Positions 8,117 to 16,557 of a stretch of 54,465 bases of DNA are shown here, one piece after another. The notes beneath the pieces were generated by a model. That model was given only the letters and a program-made list of their open reading frames with translations, was not told where the DNA came from and searched no databases. Within the stretch, counting starts at the first letter, position 1. Every line of letters begins with the position of its first letter. The DNA is from an uncultured Clostridia bacterium. GTDB lineage: Bacteria > Bacillota > Clostridia > Oscillospirales > Acutalibacteraceae. The position numbers and the translations under genes were made by a program. The stretch is from assembly GCA_947628175.1 (NCBI GenBank), contig CANQZA010000007.1, positions 1 through 54,465 on the forward strand, read 5' to 3'.

Positions 8117-8575
8117 ATGCCATACAATAGGGATCTTGCTGTAGATTACGCAAAAAAATGGGCACTGGGGAGAAATCCTGCCTTTTATGATTTTGAGAAA
8201 ATCGGAGGCGACTGCACGAATTTCGTATCGCAGTGCATTTATGCGGGAAAAAATGAAATGAACTATCAAAAGGATACCGGATGGTATTATATTTCCGTCA
8301 ATGACAGGTCTGGCGCCTGGACATCTGTTGAGTATTTATATGCTTTTTTAACAAATAACAAAGATACAGGCCCCAAGGGCAAGGAAATATCATTGCACGA
8401 CGCCCGAAAAGCGGATATAATACAGTTTTCATATAACGGCTCTGAATTCTCACACTCTCTTTTTATAACGCAGACACAGCCTGAAATTCTGGTATGCGCA
8501 CATACCTTTGATGTTCTGGATAAACCCCTGAGACTATATAATTACAGCAGATTCAGATGTATACAAATCTACTGA
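8117..8575 (+). CDS. Amidase_6 domain protein
   Basis: A 152-residue protein consisting of one putative amidase domain (Amidase_6, papain-like NlpC/P60 relative). The catalytic Cys33 lies in GGDCTNFVSQC and the likely catalytic His113 in EFSHSLFI; the tryptophan-rich middle (TGWYYI, GAWTSVEYLY) is typical. The domain is usually the catalytic part of secreted wall-associated proteins, yet here there is no signal peptide. ATG 8117 has GGAGTG 6 bases before it; the longer open frame upstream runs through the GH5 gene and is not credible. It follows the GH5 terminator, so its expression may be separate. The substrate is unknown. Confidence 0.82.
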   Translation: MPYNRDLAVDYAKKWALGRNPAFYDFEKIGGDCTNFVSQCIYAGKNEMNYQKDTGWYYISVNDRSGAWTSVEYLYAFLTNNKDTGPKGKEISLHDARKADIIQFSYNGSEFSHSLFITQTQPEILVCAHTFDVLDKPLRLYNYSRFRCIQIY

Positions 8576-8639
8576 TACAGAAAAGCGGCCTTCTCACGAA
8601 GATGGGCAAGACATTTCGCTTGGCCTTTTTAACAGGCTG

Positions 8640-8665
8640 AAATCCGGAGAAAATTCTCCGGATTT
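8640..8665. terminator. Bidirectional terminator between amidase and lysis cassette
   Basis: A 12-bp inverted repeat (AAATCCGGAGAA, 8640-8651, with 8654-8665) lies between the amidase stop and the converging endolysin stop. A looser GGCC...GGCC hairpin followed by TTTTT at 8585-8630 may assist on the forward strand. Confidence 0.65.
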
Positions 8666-8666
8666 C

Positions 8667-9524
8667 TTATTTTACAAAGGTTTTATCCTTATCCTTTTCC
8701 CAGATACAGATATAACCGCTTGGGATTTTTGCCCACAGATTGCCCGTATCAAGAAGCTTTGTCTCAAGTATTGTAACAGATGTCTTCGCTTTCAAGTAAG
8801 CATCATCCGTTTTCTTTTTGCTTGTGGCATGCTTTTTTCCGTCGGCAGTAAGATCCTTGACCTTTTTTCGTCCGCTCTTTGCACCGTAACCTTTGTACAC
8901 TCCCCTAACATTTGTTAGAGCATATGTGCCGTTCTTGACAGACGGCGCTTTAGCTGATGGTTTTTTATAGCTGACGAGAAAATACGCGGGACTTCTGTCG
9001 GCAGTTGCCTTGGCAAGCTCCTTAACATTTACAATACATCCGTGTTCGGTTTTCTTTTCAATTCTCTGAGGTCTGTTGTAGGCATCATACTTTCCGCTGT
9101 ACATCTGCGGATCAAGAATTTCAATACTGTCATTGTCTTTTGCCTTATAGGCAACAACAAAATGACCTGCCGTTGAAAACACATTATAGGAATCGCCCTG
9201 ATTGCAGACTGCTATTCCGCCTTTTTTAAGATGATTCACAACCTCTGCTTCACTGTTTGTTGTTTTCAGGGAAAAAGCCGTGTTTTTCTTGCAGAGTGCG
9301 GTAAACAGCGTATTGATATTGGTTCCGCTGTTATCTCTCGCTCCGTTTTTAACGCTGAATTGGGCCATTGTATTCACAGTATACAATTCCCTGCCCGCAA
9401 GGTTATTGAATACAATACATGCGGCGCATACTCCGCATCCGCTTGTTTTGACCGTTTCAACGACCGTCGTATTAGGACGGTCATATTTTATATCCGGGTA
9501 GTCATTCTGATTATAATAATACAT
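8667..9524 (-). CDS. Phage-type endolysin, C39-like cysteine peptidase/amidase
   Basis: A 285-residue lytic enzyme. The N-terminal C39-like domain has Cys30 in TSGCGVCAAC, His in TAGHFVVAYKAKD and an acidic residue in IEILDPQMY, the papain-type triad order. A linker rich in Lys/Ala/Ser (about residues 190-198) leads to a C-terminal SH3-like wall-binding domain (GTYALTNVRGVYKGYG to SGYICIWEK). There is no signal peptide, as expected for holin-released endolysins. AAAGGTGA precedes ATG 9524, two bases after the holin stop. Position after holin and coiled-coil gene identifies a lysis cassette. It would cut peptidoglycan stem or cross-bridge peptides. Confidence 0.82.
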   Translation of the reverse strand: MYYYNQNDYPDIKYDRPNTTVVETVKTSGCGVCAACIVFNNLAGRELYTVNTMAQFSVKNGARDNSGTNINTLFTALCKKNTAFSLKTTNSEAEVVNHLKKGGIAVCNQGDSYNVFSTAGHFVVAYKAKDNDSIEILDPQMYSGKYDAYNRPQRIEKKTEHGCIVNVKELAKATADRSPAYFLVSYKKPSAKAPSVKNGTYALTNVRGVYKGYGAKSGRKKVKDLTADGKKHATSKKKTDDAYLKAKTSVTILETKLLDTGNLWAKIPSGYICIWEKDKDKTFVK

Positions 9525-9526
9525 TA

Positions 9527-9766
9527 TTATTCACCTTTCTTAAGCTGCTTGAGTACTTCATCAGCCTGAACGGCTTCCTTGGTAAAGGAATTATTATGCC
9601 ACCATGATGACACCGTGCTGTAAAGCAAAAGCAACGCCGAAACAACCTGACCGATAATCTCATTATCAACAGGGATTGTCTTAACTCCGAAAATTTCGAG
9701 AATTACATTGATTAACGATATAAACAAAATTATAGTTCTTATAATTGTGATTTTACTTGTTTTCAT
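9527..9766 (-). CDS. Phage holin, SPP1 family
   Basis: A 79-residue holin of the SPP1 family that would permeabilise the membrane to release the adjacent endolysin. Two hydrophobic segments are visible: ITIIRTIILFISLINVILEIF and IIGQVVSALLLLYSTVSSWW, the second followed by the family-typical NNSFTKEAVQAD and a charged tail. ATG 9766 is chosen because AAAGGAG is 8 bases before it. It overlaps the upstream coiled-coil gene by 14 bases. Confidence 0.88.
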   Translation of the reverse strand: MKTSKITIIRTIILFISLINVILEIFGVKTIPVDNEIIGQVVSALLLLYSTVSSWWHNNSFTKEAVQADEVLKQLKKGE

Positions 9767-9986
9767 CAAAACAGCTCCTTTCCATATCATCCATTCTGTG
9801 ATTCAAAACTTTTATTTTTTCTTCAACTACAGGCATACGCTGAGCAAAGGAATTGTGCTTGTCAACCTTTTGCTCCAATTTTTCAAGGCGATACGAAGTC
9901 AGCTTTGACGAGGTAATGATTCCTCCGAATGAGCCTATCAGAGTGCCTGCCATTGCGATAAGTGCAACGAAAACCTCTTTATCCAT
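9753..9986 (-). CDS. Phage membrane-anchored coiled-coil protein of lysis cassette
   Basis: A 77-residue protein with one N-terminal membrane helix (VFVALIAMAGTLIGSFGGII) followed by a predicted coiled coil (YRLEKLEQKVDKHNSF, VEEKIKVLNHRMDDME). This layout is common just upstream of holins in Firmicutes phages and resembles XhlA-type lysis accessory proteins. AAAGGAG precedes ATG 9986. A longer in-frame start lacks such a site. The role in holin function is inferred from position and topology only. Confidence 0.75.
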   Translation of the reverse strand: MDKEVFVALIAMAGTLIGSFGGIITSSKLTSYRLEKLEQKVDKHNSFAQRMPVVEEKIKVLNHRMDDMERSCFDENK

Positions 9987-10004
9987 AAAAAATCTCCTTT
10001 CGCG

Positions 10005-10059
10005 GGGAGAACGGCTGTCAGCGATACCGTTCACCCTTTTTATCAGAGCTGAGACTCCC
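10005..10059 (-). other. Possible structured leader of lysis cassette
   Basis: In the leader before the coiled-coil gene, GAACGG (10009-10014) and CCGTTC (10027-10032) form a 6-bp stem with a 12-base loop. An outer GGGAG/CTCCC pairing (10055-10059 with 10005-10009) nests around it. The hairpin ends about 19 bases before the start codon. Whether it is regulatory is unknown. Confidence 0.35.
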
Positions 10060-10070
10060 TGCACATTTTC

Positions 10071-10098
10071 ATATTATGGAAAAATATCACTTTTGCAA
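10071..10098 (-). promoter_or_regulatory. Candidate promoter of lysis cassette
   Basis: On the reverse strand TTGCAA (10098-10093) and TAATAT (10076-10071) are spaced by 16 bases, giving a leader of roughly 78 bases before ATG 9986. The match to consensus is moderate. Confidence 0.4.
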
Positions 10099-10164
10099 TA
10101 AAGTGTACGATTAATGGAACAACAAAAAATTACATATAGCCGTTTTTATACATAAATTTTGCTC

Positions 10165-10178
10165 TGTATAATTATTCA
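10165..10178 (+). promoter_or_regulatory. ARG-box-like operator (ArgR/AhrC)
   Basis: TGTATAATTATTCA matches the ArgR/AhrC half-pair consensus TGAATwwwwATTCA except for one base in the left half. It lies about 37 bases upstream of the argC -35 element; a weaker relative (TGTATATTTATAAT) follows at about 10185. Control of the arg operon by an arginine repressor is inferred. Confidence 0.5.
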
Positions 10179-10214
10179 TATTTGTGTATATTTATAATAT
10201 TTTTCAATATTGTA

Positions 10215-10242
10215 TTGACATTGTTAGCAGCAAGTGTATAAT
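10215..10242 (+). promoter_or_regulatory. Promoter of arg operon
   Basis: Exact consensus hexamers TTGACA (10215-10220) and TATAAT (10237-10242) with a 16-base spacer lie 40 bases before argC. A second TATAAT occurs at 10251-10256. Confidence 0.8.
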
Positions 10243-10281
10243 AAGTAAGATATAATTTAGCAAATCGGAGATTGTATAAAA

Positions 10282-11223
10282 ATGAAAAAAGTATTCATTG
10301 ACGGTAAAGACGGAACGACAGGCTTAAAAATCTATTCAAGAATATCGCAAAGAGATGATATTGAACTTTTGCAGATTGATGAAAGCAAAAGAAAAGATCC
10401 TGCCGAAAGGGCAGAACTGATTAATGAAAGTGATATTACATTTCTCTGTCTGCCCGATGCAGCATCCATTGAAGCAGTATCCATGATAAAAAGCGACAGA
10501 GTTAAAATAATTGACACTTCAACTGCTCACCGCACGCTTGCGCAATGGGCATACGGCTTTGCCGAGCTCGGAAGCGATTTCAGGAAGAAAATAGAAACCT
10601 TTGACAGAATAGCCGTTCCCGGATGCTACGCAAGCGGATTCAACTCAATAGTATATCCGCTCATCAAAAACGGATTTATCAGCAGAGATTGCGACATTGT
10701 ATGCTATGCGCTGAGCGGTTATACAGGCGCAGGAAAAAAAGGAATTGCGCAATATGAAGATGATAACAGAGACAAAGAGCTTGACTCACCCCGTCTCTAT
10801 GCGCTCACACAGCAGCATAAGCATTTGAAAGAAATGAAGGTGATAAGCGGTCTCAGCAAGGAGCCTGTTTTTTCACCGATCATATGTGACTATCCTCAGG
10901 GAATGGTTGTAGCCATCGGCTTATATACTGACTCCATGAGCAAAAAATATACCATACACAACATTTATGAAATGTTTAAAATGCACTACGACGGCTCAAA
11001 AATAGTGAAAGTCCGAAAACCCGGATATACACAGGCAATGATAGGCTCCAATAACTTTGCAAACAGAGATGATATGGAAATTGAGATTAACGGAAATGAG
11101 GACAGAATCCTTATCACCTCACGCTTTGACAATCTCGGCAAGGGAGCCTGCGGTGCCGCATTGCAATGCCTGAACATAACACTTGGAATGGACGAAACAA
11201 CAGGACTGAATATAGGAGAATAA
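10282..11223 (+). CDS. argC: N-acetyl-gamma-glutamyl-phosphate reductase, type 2
   Basis: NADPH-dependent third enzyme of arginine synthesis, converting N-acetylglutamyl phosphate to the semialdehyde. At 313 residues it is the shorter type 2 ArgC. The N-terminal nucleotide site reads FIDGKDGTTGLKIYSRI, the catalytic Cys115 is in AVPGCYASGF, and SGYTGAGKKG plus the late GKGACGAALQCLN complete the family pattern. GGAG lies 11 bases before ATG 10282. First gene of a seven-gene operon ending in the carB-dapF fusion; argJ starts 6 bases after its stop. Confidence 0.93.
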   Translation: MKKVFIDGKDGTTGLKIYSRISQRDDIELLQIDESKRKDPAERAELINESDITFLCLPDAASIEAVSMIKSDRVKIIDTSTAHRTLAQWAYGFAELGSDFRKKIETFDRIAVPGCYASGFNSIVYPLIKNGFISRDCDIVCYALSGYTGAGKKGIAQYEDDNRDKELDSPRLYALTQQHKHLKEMKVISGLSKEPVFSPIICDYPQGMVVAIGLYTDSMSKKYTIHNIYEMFKMHYDGSKIVKVRKPGYTQAMIGSNNFANRDDMEIEINGNEDRILITSRFDNLGKGACGAALQCLNITLGMDETTGLNIGE

Positions 11224-11229
11224 AATACT

Positions 11230-12495
11230 GTGAAAACCGATATAGATATAAAAGTTACGGACGGGGGAATATGCGCCGCAAGGGGTTTTAAAGCAAACGG
11301 CACATACTGCGGAATAAAAACACCGTCTATCGACAATCAAAACCCCGATATAAAACACAAAAATGATATCTGCCTTTTTGTAAGCGATGTTGTATGCAAC
11401 GCCGCGGCTGTTTACACAAAAAACAAGGTTAAGGGCGCGCCAATTATCGTTACAAAAAGCAATCTTGAAAAATCCGGCAACAAGGCAATTGCAGTAATCG
11501 CTAATTCCAAAAACGCAAACACCTGCAATTCTGACGGTGTGGAAAAGGCGCAGGAAATGTGCCGTCTTGTTTCACAGGAGCTCGGAATTCCTCAGGAGCA
11601 GGTAATCGTCGCTTCAACGGGTGTTATAGGACAGGTACTCCCCATTGAGCCTATAAGAAAGGCTGTTCCCATTTTAGCCGGGGGTCTTTGCTACAAGAAA
11701 AATCTTGAGGCCGCAACCGCTATTATGACAACGGACACGGTAAAAAAGGAATATGCGGTTGAATTTGAATTGGACGGCTGTGTATGCCATATAGGCGGAA
11801 TGGCAAAGGGAAGCGGTATGATTCACCCGAATATGGCGACGACGCTCAACTTCATCACGACAGACTGTGCCATATCGTCCAATCTTCTGCAAAAGGCATT
11901 AAGCGAAATTACAGAGGTAACATATAACTGCCTTTCCATTGACGGAGACACTTCCACAAACGACATGGTGTCGCTTATGGCAAACGGACTTGCCGGAAAT
12001 GACGAAATTTCCTCAGAAGGTGAAAGTTTTGATATTTTTAAACAAGCACTTTATGAGGTTATGGCAAATCTCACAAGAATGCTTGCCAAGGACGGCGAAG
12101 GCGCAACGAAACTGCTTGAATGTATATGCAGCGGAGCGCCTAATAAAAATACTGCCATAAAAATTGCAAAAAGCGTTGTATGCTCCACCCTTTTCAAAGC
12201 TGCGATATTCGGCGAGGATGCGAACTGGGGAAGAATACTGTGTGCAATCGGCTATACCGATGCAGACTTTGATATAAGCAAAGTGAGTGTTGACATAAAA
12301 TCAAATAAAGGAATCATCAGCGTCTGCAAAAACTGCGAGGGTATCGAATTCTCAGAGGAAGAAGCAAGCACCGTACTTTCAGACGACGAAATCTACATTT
12401 TAATTCATCTTAATCAGGGCAATGAAACGGCCACCGCATGGGGCTGTGACCTGACATACGACTATGTAAAAATAAACGGTGATTACAGAACTTAG
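11230..12495 (+). CDS. argJ: Bifunctional glutamate N-acetyltransferase/amino-acid acetyltransferase
   Basis: ArgJ recycles the acetyl group from N-acetylornithine to glutamate and in many bacteria also makes N-acetylglutamate from acetyl-CoA. The 421-residue precursor carries the self-cleavage motif KGSGMIHPNMATTL; cleavage is expected between Ala203 and the nucleophile Thr204 to give alpha and beta chains. The downstream GEDANWGRILCAIGY segment and C-terminal NQGNETATAWGCDLTYDY are diagnostic. The start is GTG 11230 with GGAGAA from the end of argC upstream. No separate argA or argE is in view, consistent with the cyclic pathway. Confidence 0.94.
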   Translation: MKTDIDIKVTDGGICAARGFKANGTYCGIKTPSIDNQNPDIKHKNDICLFVSDVVCNAAAVYTKNKVKGAPIIVTKSNLEKSGNKAIAVIANSKNANTCNSDGVEKAQEMCRLVSQELGIPQEQVIVASTGVIGQVLPIEPIRKAVPILAGGLCYKKNLEAATAIMTTDTVKKEYAVEFELDGCVCHIGGMAKGSGMIHPNMATTLNFITTDCAISSNLLQKALSEITEVTYNCLSIDGDTSTNDMVSLMANGLAGNDEISSEGESFDIFKQALYEVMANLTRMLAKDGEGATKLLECICSGAPNKNTAIKIAKSVVCSTLFKAAIFGEDANWGRILCAIGYTDADFDISKVSVDIKSNKGIISVCKNCEGIEFSEEEASTVLSDDEIYILIHLNQGNETATAWGCDLTYDYVKINGDYRT

Positions 12496-12541
12496 AAAAT
12501 GCTGTCACTGTGCGATATTCCATAAAAGAAGGGGATAGAAA

Positions 12542-13402
12542 ATGAATAATATTAATAATGCTCAGAAGGCGGAAATCATTGCTCATGCACTTCCGCACAT
12601 TCAAAAGTACAGAAAAAAAATTGTTGTTGTAAAATACGGCGGAAACGCAATGATAAACGAAGAACTCAAGGAGGCTGTAATGCGCGATCTTGTTCTGCTT
12701 ACAACAGTAGGGATAAAGGTTGTGCTTGTTCACGGCGGAGGCCCCGCAATTACCGAAACGCTTGCAAAAATGAATGTTGAAAGCAGATTTAAAGACGGCC
12801 TCAGAGTGACCGACAGAGATACCATTGATGTTGTACAGATGGTACTTGCGGGAAAGGTAAACAAGGATCTTGTATGCCAGATAGGAAACATGGGAGGTCA
12901 CGCGATAGGACTTTCGGGTATGGATGCAAACATGATAAAATGCACTCCTCTTAATGATTCCCACGGTTATGTAGGCAAAATAGAGGAAATGAATATGGAT
13001 GTTGTCGAGGAAGCTCTTGAGCACAGTTTTATCCCTGTCATTTCATCAATTGGATATGATGAAAACGGCAACTGTTATAATATTAACGCCGACACGGTTG
13101 CCGCGGCCGTTGCAGGCGCACTGCGCGCAGAGGCACTTGTTTCTATGACAGATATAGCAGGTCTTCTCAGGGATAAAAATGACGACTCCACGCTTATTCA
13201 CAGAGTATATATTTCTGATACACCCGCGCTTATTGCCGAGGGAATAATCAGCGGTGGAATGATACCCAAAATTGATTCGATGACCCAAGCGATAAGAGAA
13301 GGCGTAAAAAAAGCATTTATAATTGACGGAAGAGTTCCGCATTCCATACTGATGGAACTTCTCACAGATGAAGGTATGGGTACAATGTTTAGGAGCAGGT
13401 GA
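12542..13402 (+). CDS. argB: Acetylglutamate kinase
   Basis: Phosphorylates N-acetylglutamate in the second step of arginine synthesis. The 286-residue amino-acid-kinase fold shows VVVKYGGNAM, the glycine-rich VLVHGGGPAI, a substrate loop FKDGLRVTD, NINADTVAAAVAGAL and SGGMIPKIDS. The roughly 26-residue N-terminal extension before the first strand (with the PHIQKYRKK helix) is the kind found in arginine-inhibited hexameric enzymes, so feedback inhibition is likely but inferred. AGGGGAT lies before ATG 12542. Confidence 0.95.
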   Translation: MNNINNAQKAEIIAHALPHIQKYRKKIVVVKYGGNAMINEELKEAVMRDLVLLTTVGIKVVLVHGGGPAITETLAKMNVESRFKDGLRVTDRDTIDVVQMVLAGKVNKDLVCQIGNMGGHAIGLSGMDANMIKCTPLNDSHGYVGKIEEMNMDVVEEALEHSFIPVISSIGYDENGNCYNINADTVAAAVAGALRAEALVSMTDIAGLLRDKNDDSTLIHRVYISDTPALIAEGIISGGMIPKIDSMTQAIREGVKKAFIIDGRVPHSILMELLTDEGMGTMFRSR

Positions 13403-13406
13403 TAAA

Positions 13407-14567
13407 ATGAATACAAAAAAATATGATAAAAAATATATAGCAAACACATACGGCAGATTTGATGTGACAATCGTTAAGGGCAAGGGCTCAACGCTCTACG
13501 ATGAAAACGGTAAGGAATATATTGATTTCGGTTCGGGAATCGGCGTTACTGCCTTCGGAATATGTGATGACGAATGGAAAAAGGCTGTTGAGAAACAGCT
13601 TTCAATGATACAGCATACGAGCAATCTTTATTACACGGAGCCGTGCGCAAGGCTCGCTAAAATACTGTGTGACAGAACCGGAATGAAAAAGGTCTTTTTC
13701 TGCAACAGCGGTGCTGAGGCAAACGAGGGTGCAATAAAATTTGCAAGGAAATATTCATATGACAAATACGGCGAAGGCAGAAGCACTATTCTGACTTTGA
13801 CGGACTCTTTTCACGGAAGAACGATAACCACACTCGCGGCAACGGGACAGGACTCCTTTCACACGACCTTCGGTCCGTTTACTCCCGGGTTTAAATACTG
13901 CACCGCAAATGATATGGATATGCTGAGAGAAATGGCAACAGATGATGTATGCGCTATAATGTTTGAGTGTGTGCAGGGCGAGGGCGGCGTCAACAATCTC
14001 AGCTATGAATTTATTAAAGCTATTGAAAACATTGCAAAGCAAAAGGATATTTTAATGCTTGTTGATGAAGTACAGACAGGAAACGGCAGAACGGGCAGAT
14101 ATTTTGCATATGAACATTTTGATATTATGCCGGATATCGTTTCAACCGCCAAAGGCCTTGCGGGAGGTCTTCCTATGGGGGCTGTACTGTTTGGGGAAAA
14201 AGTGCAGAACTGCCCCTCCCCTTCAAGCCACGGCTCAACCTTCGGAGGAAACCCCGTATGTGCTGCGGGCGCATGCTCAATAGTAGAGAGAATAGATGAA
14301 AAATTCCTTGAAAATGTAAGAAAAAAAAGCGCTTACATAAAAGACTTTTTATCCGTAACAGAAAAGGTCAAATCCATATCCGGAATGGGGCTTATGCTTG
14401 GGATTGAAACAGACGACGATTCAAAGGAAATTGCAGAAAAATGCCTTGAAAAAGGACTTTTGGTGCTTACTGCAAAAACCAAAATAAGACTCTTACCGGC
14501 GCTTAACATCAGCATGGAAGAACTGGAAAAAGGATTAACTATTTTGAAAGAGGTAATTGAAAAATGA
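13407..14567 (+). CDS. argD: Acetylornithine aminotransferase
   Basis: PLP-dependent class III aminotransferase giving N-acetylornithine; ArgD enzymes often also serve lysine synthesis. In 386 residues it shows FCNSGAEANEGAIK, DSFHGRT, the PLP ring-binding VDEVQTGNGRTG, Schiff-base Lys249 in STAKGLAGG, and GSTFGGNPVCAA. ATG 13407 follows argB by 4 bases, with AGGAG in the end of argB; the longer frame overlapping argB is rejected. It ends in an ATGA overlap with argF. Confidence 0.94.
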   Translation: MNTKKYDKKYIANTYGRFDVTIVKGKGSTLYDENGKEYIDFGSGIGVTAFGICDDEWKKAVEKQLSMIQHTSNLYYTEPCARLAKILCDRTGMKKVFFCNSGAEANEGAIKFARKYSYDKYGEGRSTILTLTDSFHGRTITTLAATGQDSFHTTFGPFTPGFKYCTANDMDMLREMATDDVCAIMFECVQGEGGVNNLSYEFIKAIENIAKQKDILMLVDEVQTGNGRTGRYFAYEHFDIMPDIVSTAKGLAGGLPMGAVLFGEKVQNCPSPSSHGSTFGGNPVCAAGACSIVERIDEKFLENVRKKSAYIKDFLSVTEKVKSISGMGLMLGIETDDDSKEIAEKCLEKGLLVLTAKTKIRLLPALNISMEELEKGLTILKEVIEK

Positions 14568-15466
14568 AGCATTTATTAAAATTGCAGGATCTTGAGCAGC
14601 ATGATATTCTTGATATTTTAAATCTTGCAGACCAGCTTAAATACGAGACAAAACACGGTATTGAACATCACCACCTAAAAGGAAAAACCCTCGGTATGAT
14701 TTTCCAAAAAAGCTCCACAAGAACACGGGTGAGCTTTGAAACGGGAATGTATCAGCTCGGAGGTCAGGCACTTTTTCTTTCAAACCGTGATTTGCAGATA
14801 GGAAGAGGCGAACCTGTTGAAGACACTGCAAGAGTACTCTCACGCTATCTTGACGGAATTATGATTAGAACCTTTGCGCAGAAGGAGGTTGAGGATTTGG
14901 CAAAATACGGCTCTATTCCTATTATCAACGGACTTACCGATTACTGCCATCCGTGCCAGGTTCTTGCTGATCTGATGACAATAAGAGAATATAAAAAGAG
15001 CTTTGACGGGCTTAAGTTATGCTTTATAGGCGATGGAAACAATATGGCAAACAGCCTGATTGTCGGGGCAGTTAAAATGGGAATGCGCTGCGCTGTTGCC
15101 TGCCCTGATTATTACAGACCTGATCCCGAAATAGTCAAATGGGCATATGAAAACGGTGATTTTATGTGCAGCAGCAATATAGCCGAGTGTGCCGAAAACG
15201 CCGATGTTTTATACACGGATGTTTGGGCATCAATGGGACAGGAAGAAGAAAAGGCAGAGCGGGAAAAGGTATTCAACACTTTCCAGATTAACGACAAAAT
15301 TATGGCAGTTGCCAAAAAAGACGCTATGGTGCTTCACTGTCTTCCCGCCCACCGGGAGGAAGAAATCACCGCAAAGGTCTTTGAGGAGCACGCAGGTGAA
15401 ATATTCGACGAAGCAGAAAACAGACTTCATGCGCAAAAAGCAGTACTTGTTAAACTATTAGGTTGA
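14564..15466 (+). CDS. argF: Ornithine carbamoyltransferase
   Basis: Condenses ornithine and carbamoyl phosphate to citrulline. The 300-residue protein has the carbamoyl-phosphate loop SSTRTRVSFE, the paired HPCQVLADLMT, ornithine-site DVWASMGQE and HCLPAHREEE, so the activity is anabolic OTC rather than aspartate carbamoyltransferase. The start overlaps the argD stop by 4 bases (translational coupling). Its substrate is made by the next two genes, which places supply and use in one operon. Confidence 0.95.
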   Translation: MKHLLKLQDLEQHDILDILNLADQLKYETKHGIEHHHLKGKTLGMIFQKSSTRTRVSFETGMYQLGGQALFLSNRDLQIGRGEPVEDTARVLSRYLDGIMIRTFAQKEVEDLAKYGSIPIINGLTDYCHPCQVLADLMTIREYKKSFDGLKLCFIGDGNNMANSLIVGAVKMGMRCAVACPDYYRPDPEIVKWAYENGDFMCSSNIAECAENADVLYTDVWASMGQEEEKAEREKVFNTFQINDKIMAVAKKDAMVLHCLPAHREEEITAKVFEEHAGEIFDEAENRLHAQKAVLVKLLG

Positions 15467-15471
15467 TAAAG

Positions 15472-16557
15472 ATGAAGAATGAAAAAATTTACATCTGCCT
15501 TGCAGACGGCAGTATATTTGAAGGAAAAAGCTTCGGTGCCTCAGGAGAGGTGCTCGGCGAGCTTGTATTTGCAACAGGCATGGGCGGATATATAGAAACG
15601 CTCACCGATCCGAGTTATTATGGGCAGATTGTTATGCAGACCTTTCCCCTGATCGGTAACTACGGCTTTATAAAAAGCGATATGGAAAGCAGGGGCTGCG
15701 CGGTCAGTGCATATGTTGTAAGGGAATTCTGTGAAAATCCGTCAAACTTCAGATGTGACGAAACGCTTGAAAAATTTCTGACAGACAACAATATCGTCGG
15801 TGTATATGGGGTTGACACAAGAGAAATCACAAAAAGAATCCGCGAGAACGGTGTTATAAACGCAGTGATTACTGACAATCCCGAAAATGTAGATTATGAC
15901 AGGGTAAAAGCATATAAAGTTACAGATGCCGTAAAATCAGTATCGTCAAAAAAGCCTTTCATGAGTGCTGCCGACACGCACAAATTCAATGTTGTACTCA
16001 TTGATTACGGAACAAAAAACAATATAATCAGAGAGCTCAACAAAAGAGGATGCAATGTTGCAGTTGTTCCTTATGACACAAAAGCTGAGGACATTCTTTC
16101 GCTCAATCCCGACGGAATCATGCTTTCAAACGGCCCCGGGGATCCGAGGGAGAATACACAGGCCATAGCGGAACTGAAAAAACTCGTCGGCAAAAAACCG
16201 ATTTTTGCAATTTGTCTCGGTCATCAACTTCTTGCCCTTTCACAGGGAGCAAAAACCACAAAACTCAAATACGGTCACAGAGGCATCAATCAGCCTGTTA
16301 AAAATCTTGAGACGGGAAGAACCTTTATATCTGCACAGAATCATGGATATACTGTTGTAAACGAGTCCGTGGAAGCCGCAGGAGGACGCGTAAGCTATAT
16401 CAATGCCAACGACGGCACCTGTGAAGGTATTGACTATGATGAGAAAATGGCATTTTCAGTACAGTTTCACCCTGAAGCCTGCTCAGGTCCTCATGATACA
16501 AAATTTATTTTTGACAAATTTATTGACAGGATGGGAGGTAATCATAATGCCTCTTAA
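15472..16557 (+). CDS. carA: Carbamoyl-phosphate synthase small (glutaminase) subunit
   Basis: Hydrolyses glutamine and passes ammonia to CarB. The 361-residue protein has the CarA N-terminal domain (LADGSIFEGKSFGA, YVVREFCENPSNF) and a class I glutamine amidotransferase domain with LSNGPGDPR, nucleophile Cys248 in FAICLGHQLLA and the His/Glu pair in VQFHPEACSGPHDT. ATG 15472 follows argF by 5 bases with AGGTTGAT upstream; a TTG nine bases earlier is possible but less likely. The end overlaps the carB start by 11 bases. Confidence 0.94.
   Translation: MKNEKIYICLADGSIFEGKSFGASGEVLGELVFATGMGGYIETLTDPSYYGQIVMQTFPLIGNYGFIKSDMESRGCAVSAYVVREFCENPSNFRCDETLEKFLTDNNIVGVYGVDTREITKRIRENGVINAVITDNPENVDYDRVKAYKVTDAVKSVSSKKPFMSAADTHKFNVVLIDYGTKNNIIRELNKRGCNVAVVPYDTKAEDILSLNPDGIMLSNGPGDPRENTQAIAELKKLVGKKPIFAICLGHQLLALSQGAKTTKLKYGHRGINQPVKNLETGRTFISAQNHGYTVVNESVEAAGGRVSYINANDGTCEGIDYDEKMAFSVQFHPEACSGPHDTKFIFDKFIDRMGGNHNAS

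Noticed and set aside
9231-9569. Forward-strand open frame opposite the endolysin gene
   Set aside because: Antisense shadow of the C39-like endolysin with no family features.
10005-10059. Possible T-box leader (GGGTGAACGG resembles part of the antiterminator)
   Set aside because: The conserved UGGN core and a following terminator are missing, and the downstream genes are phage lysis genes.
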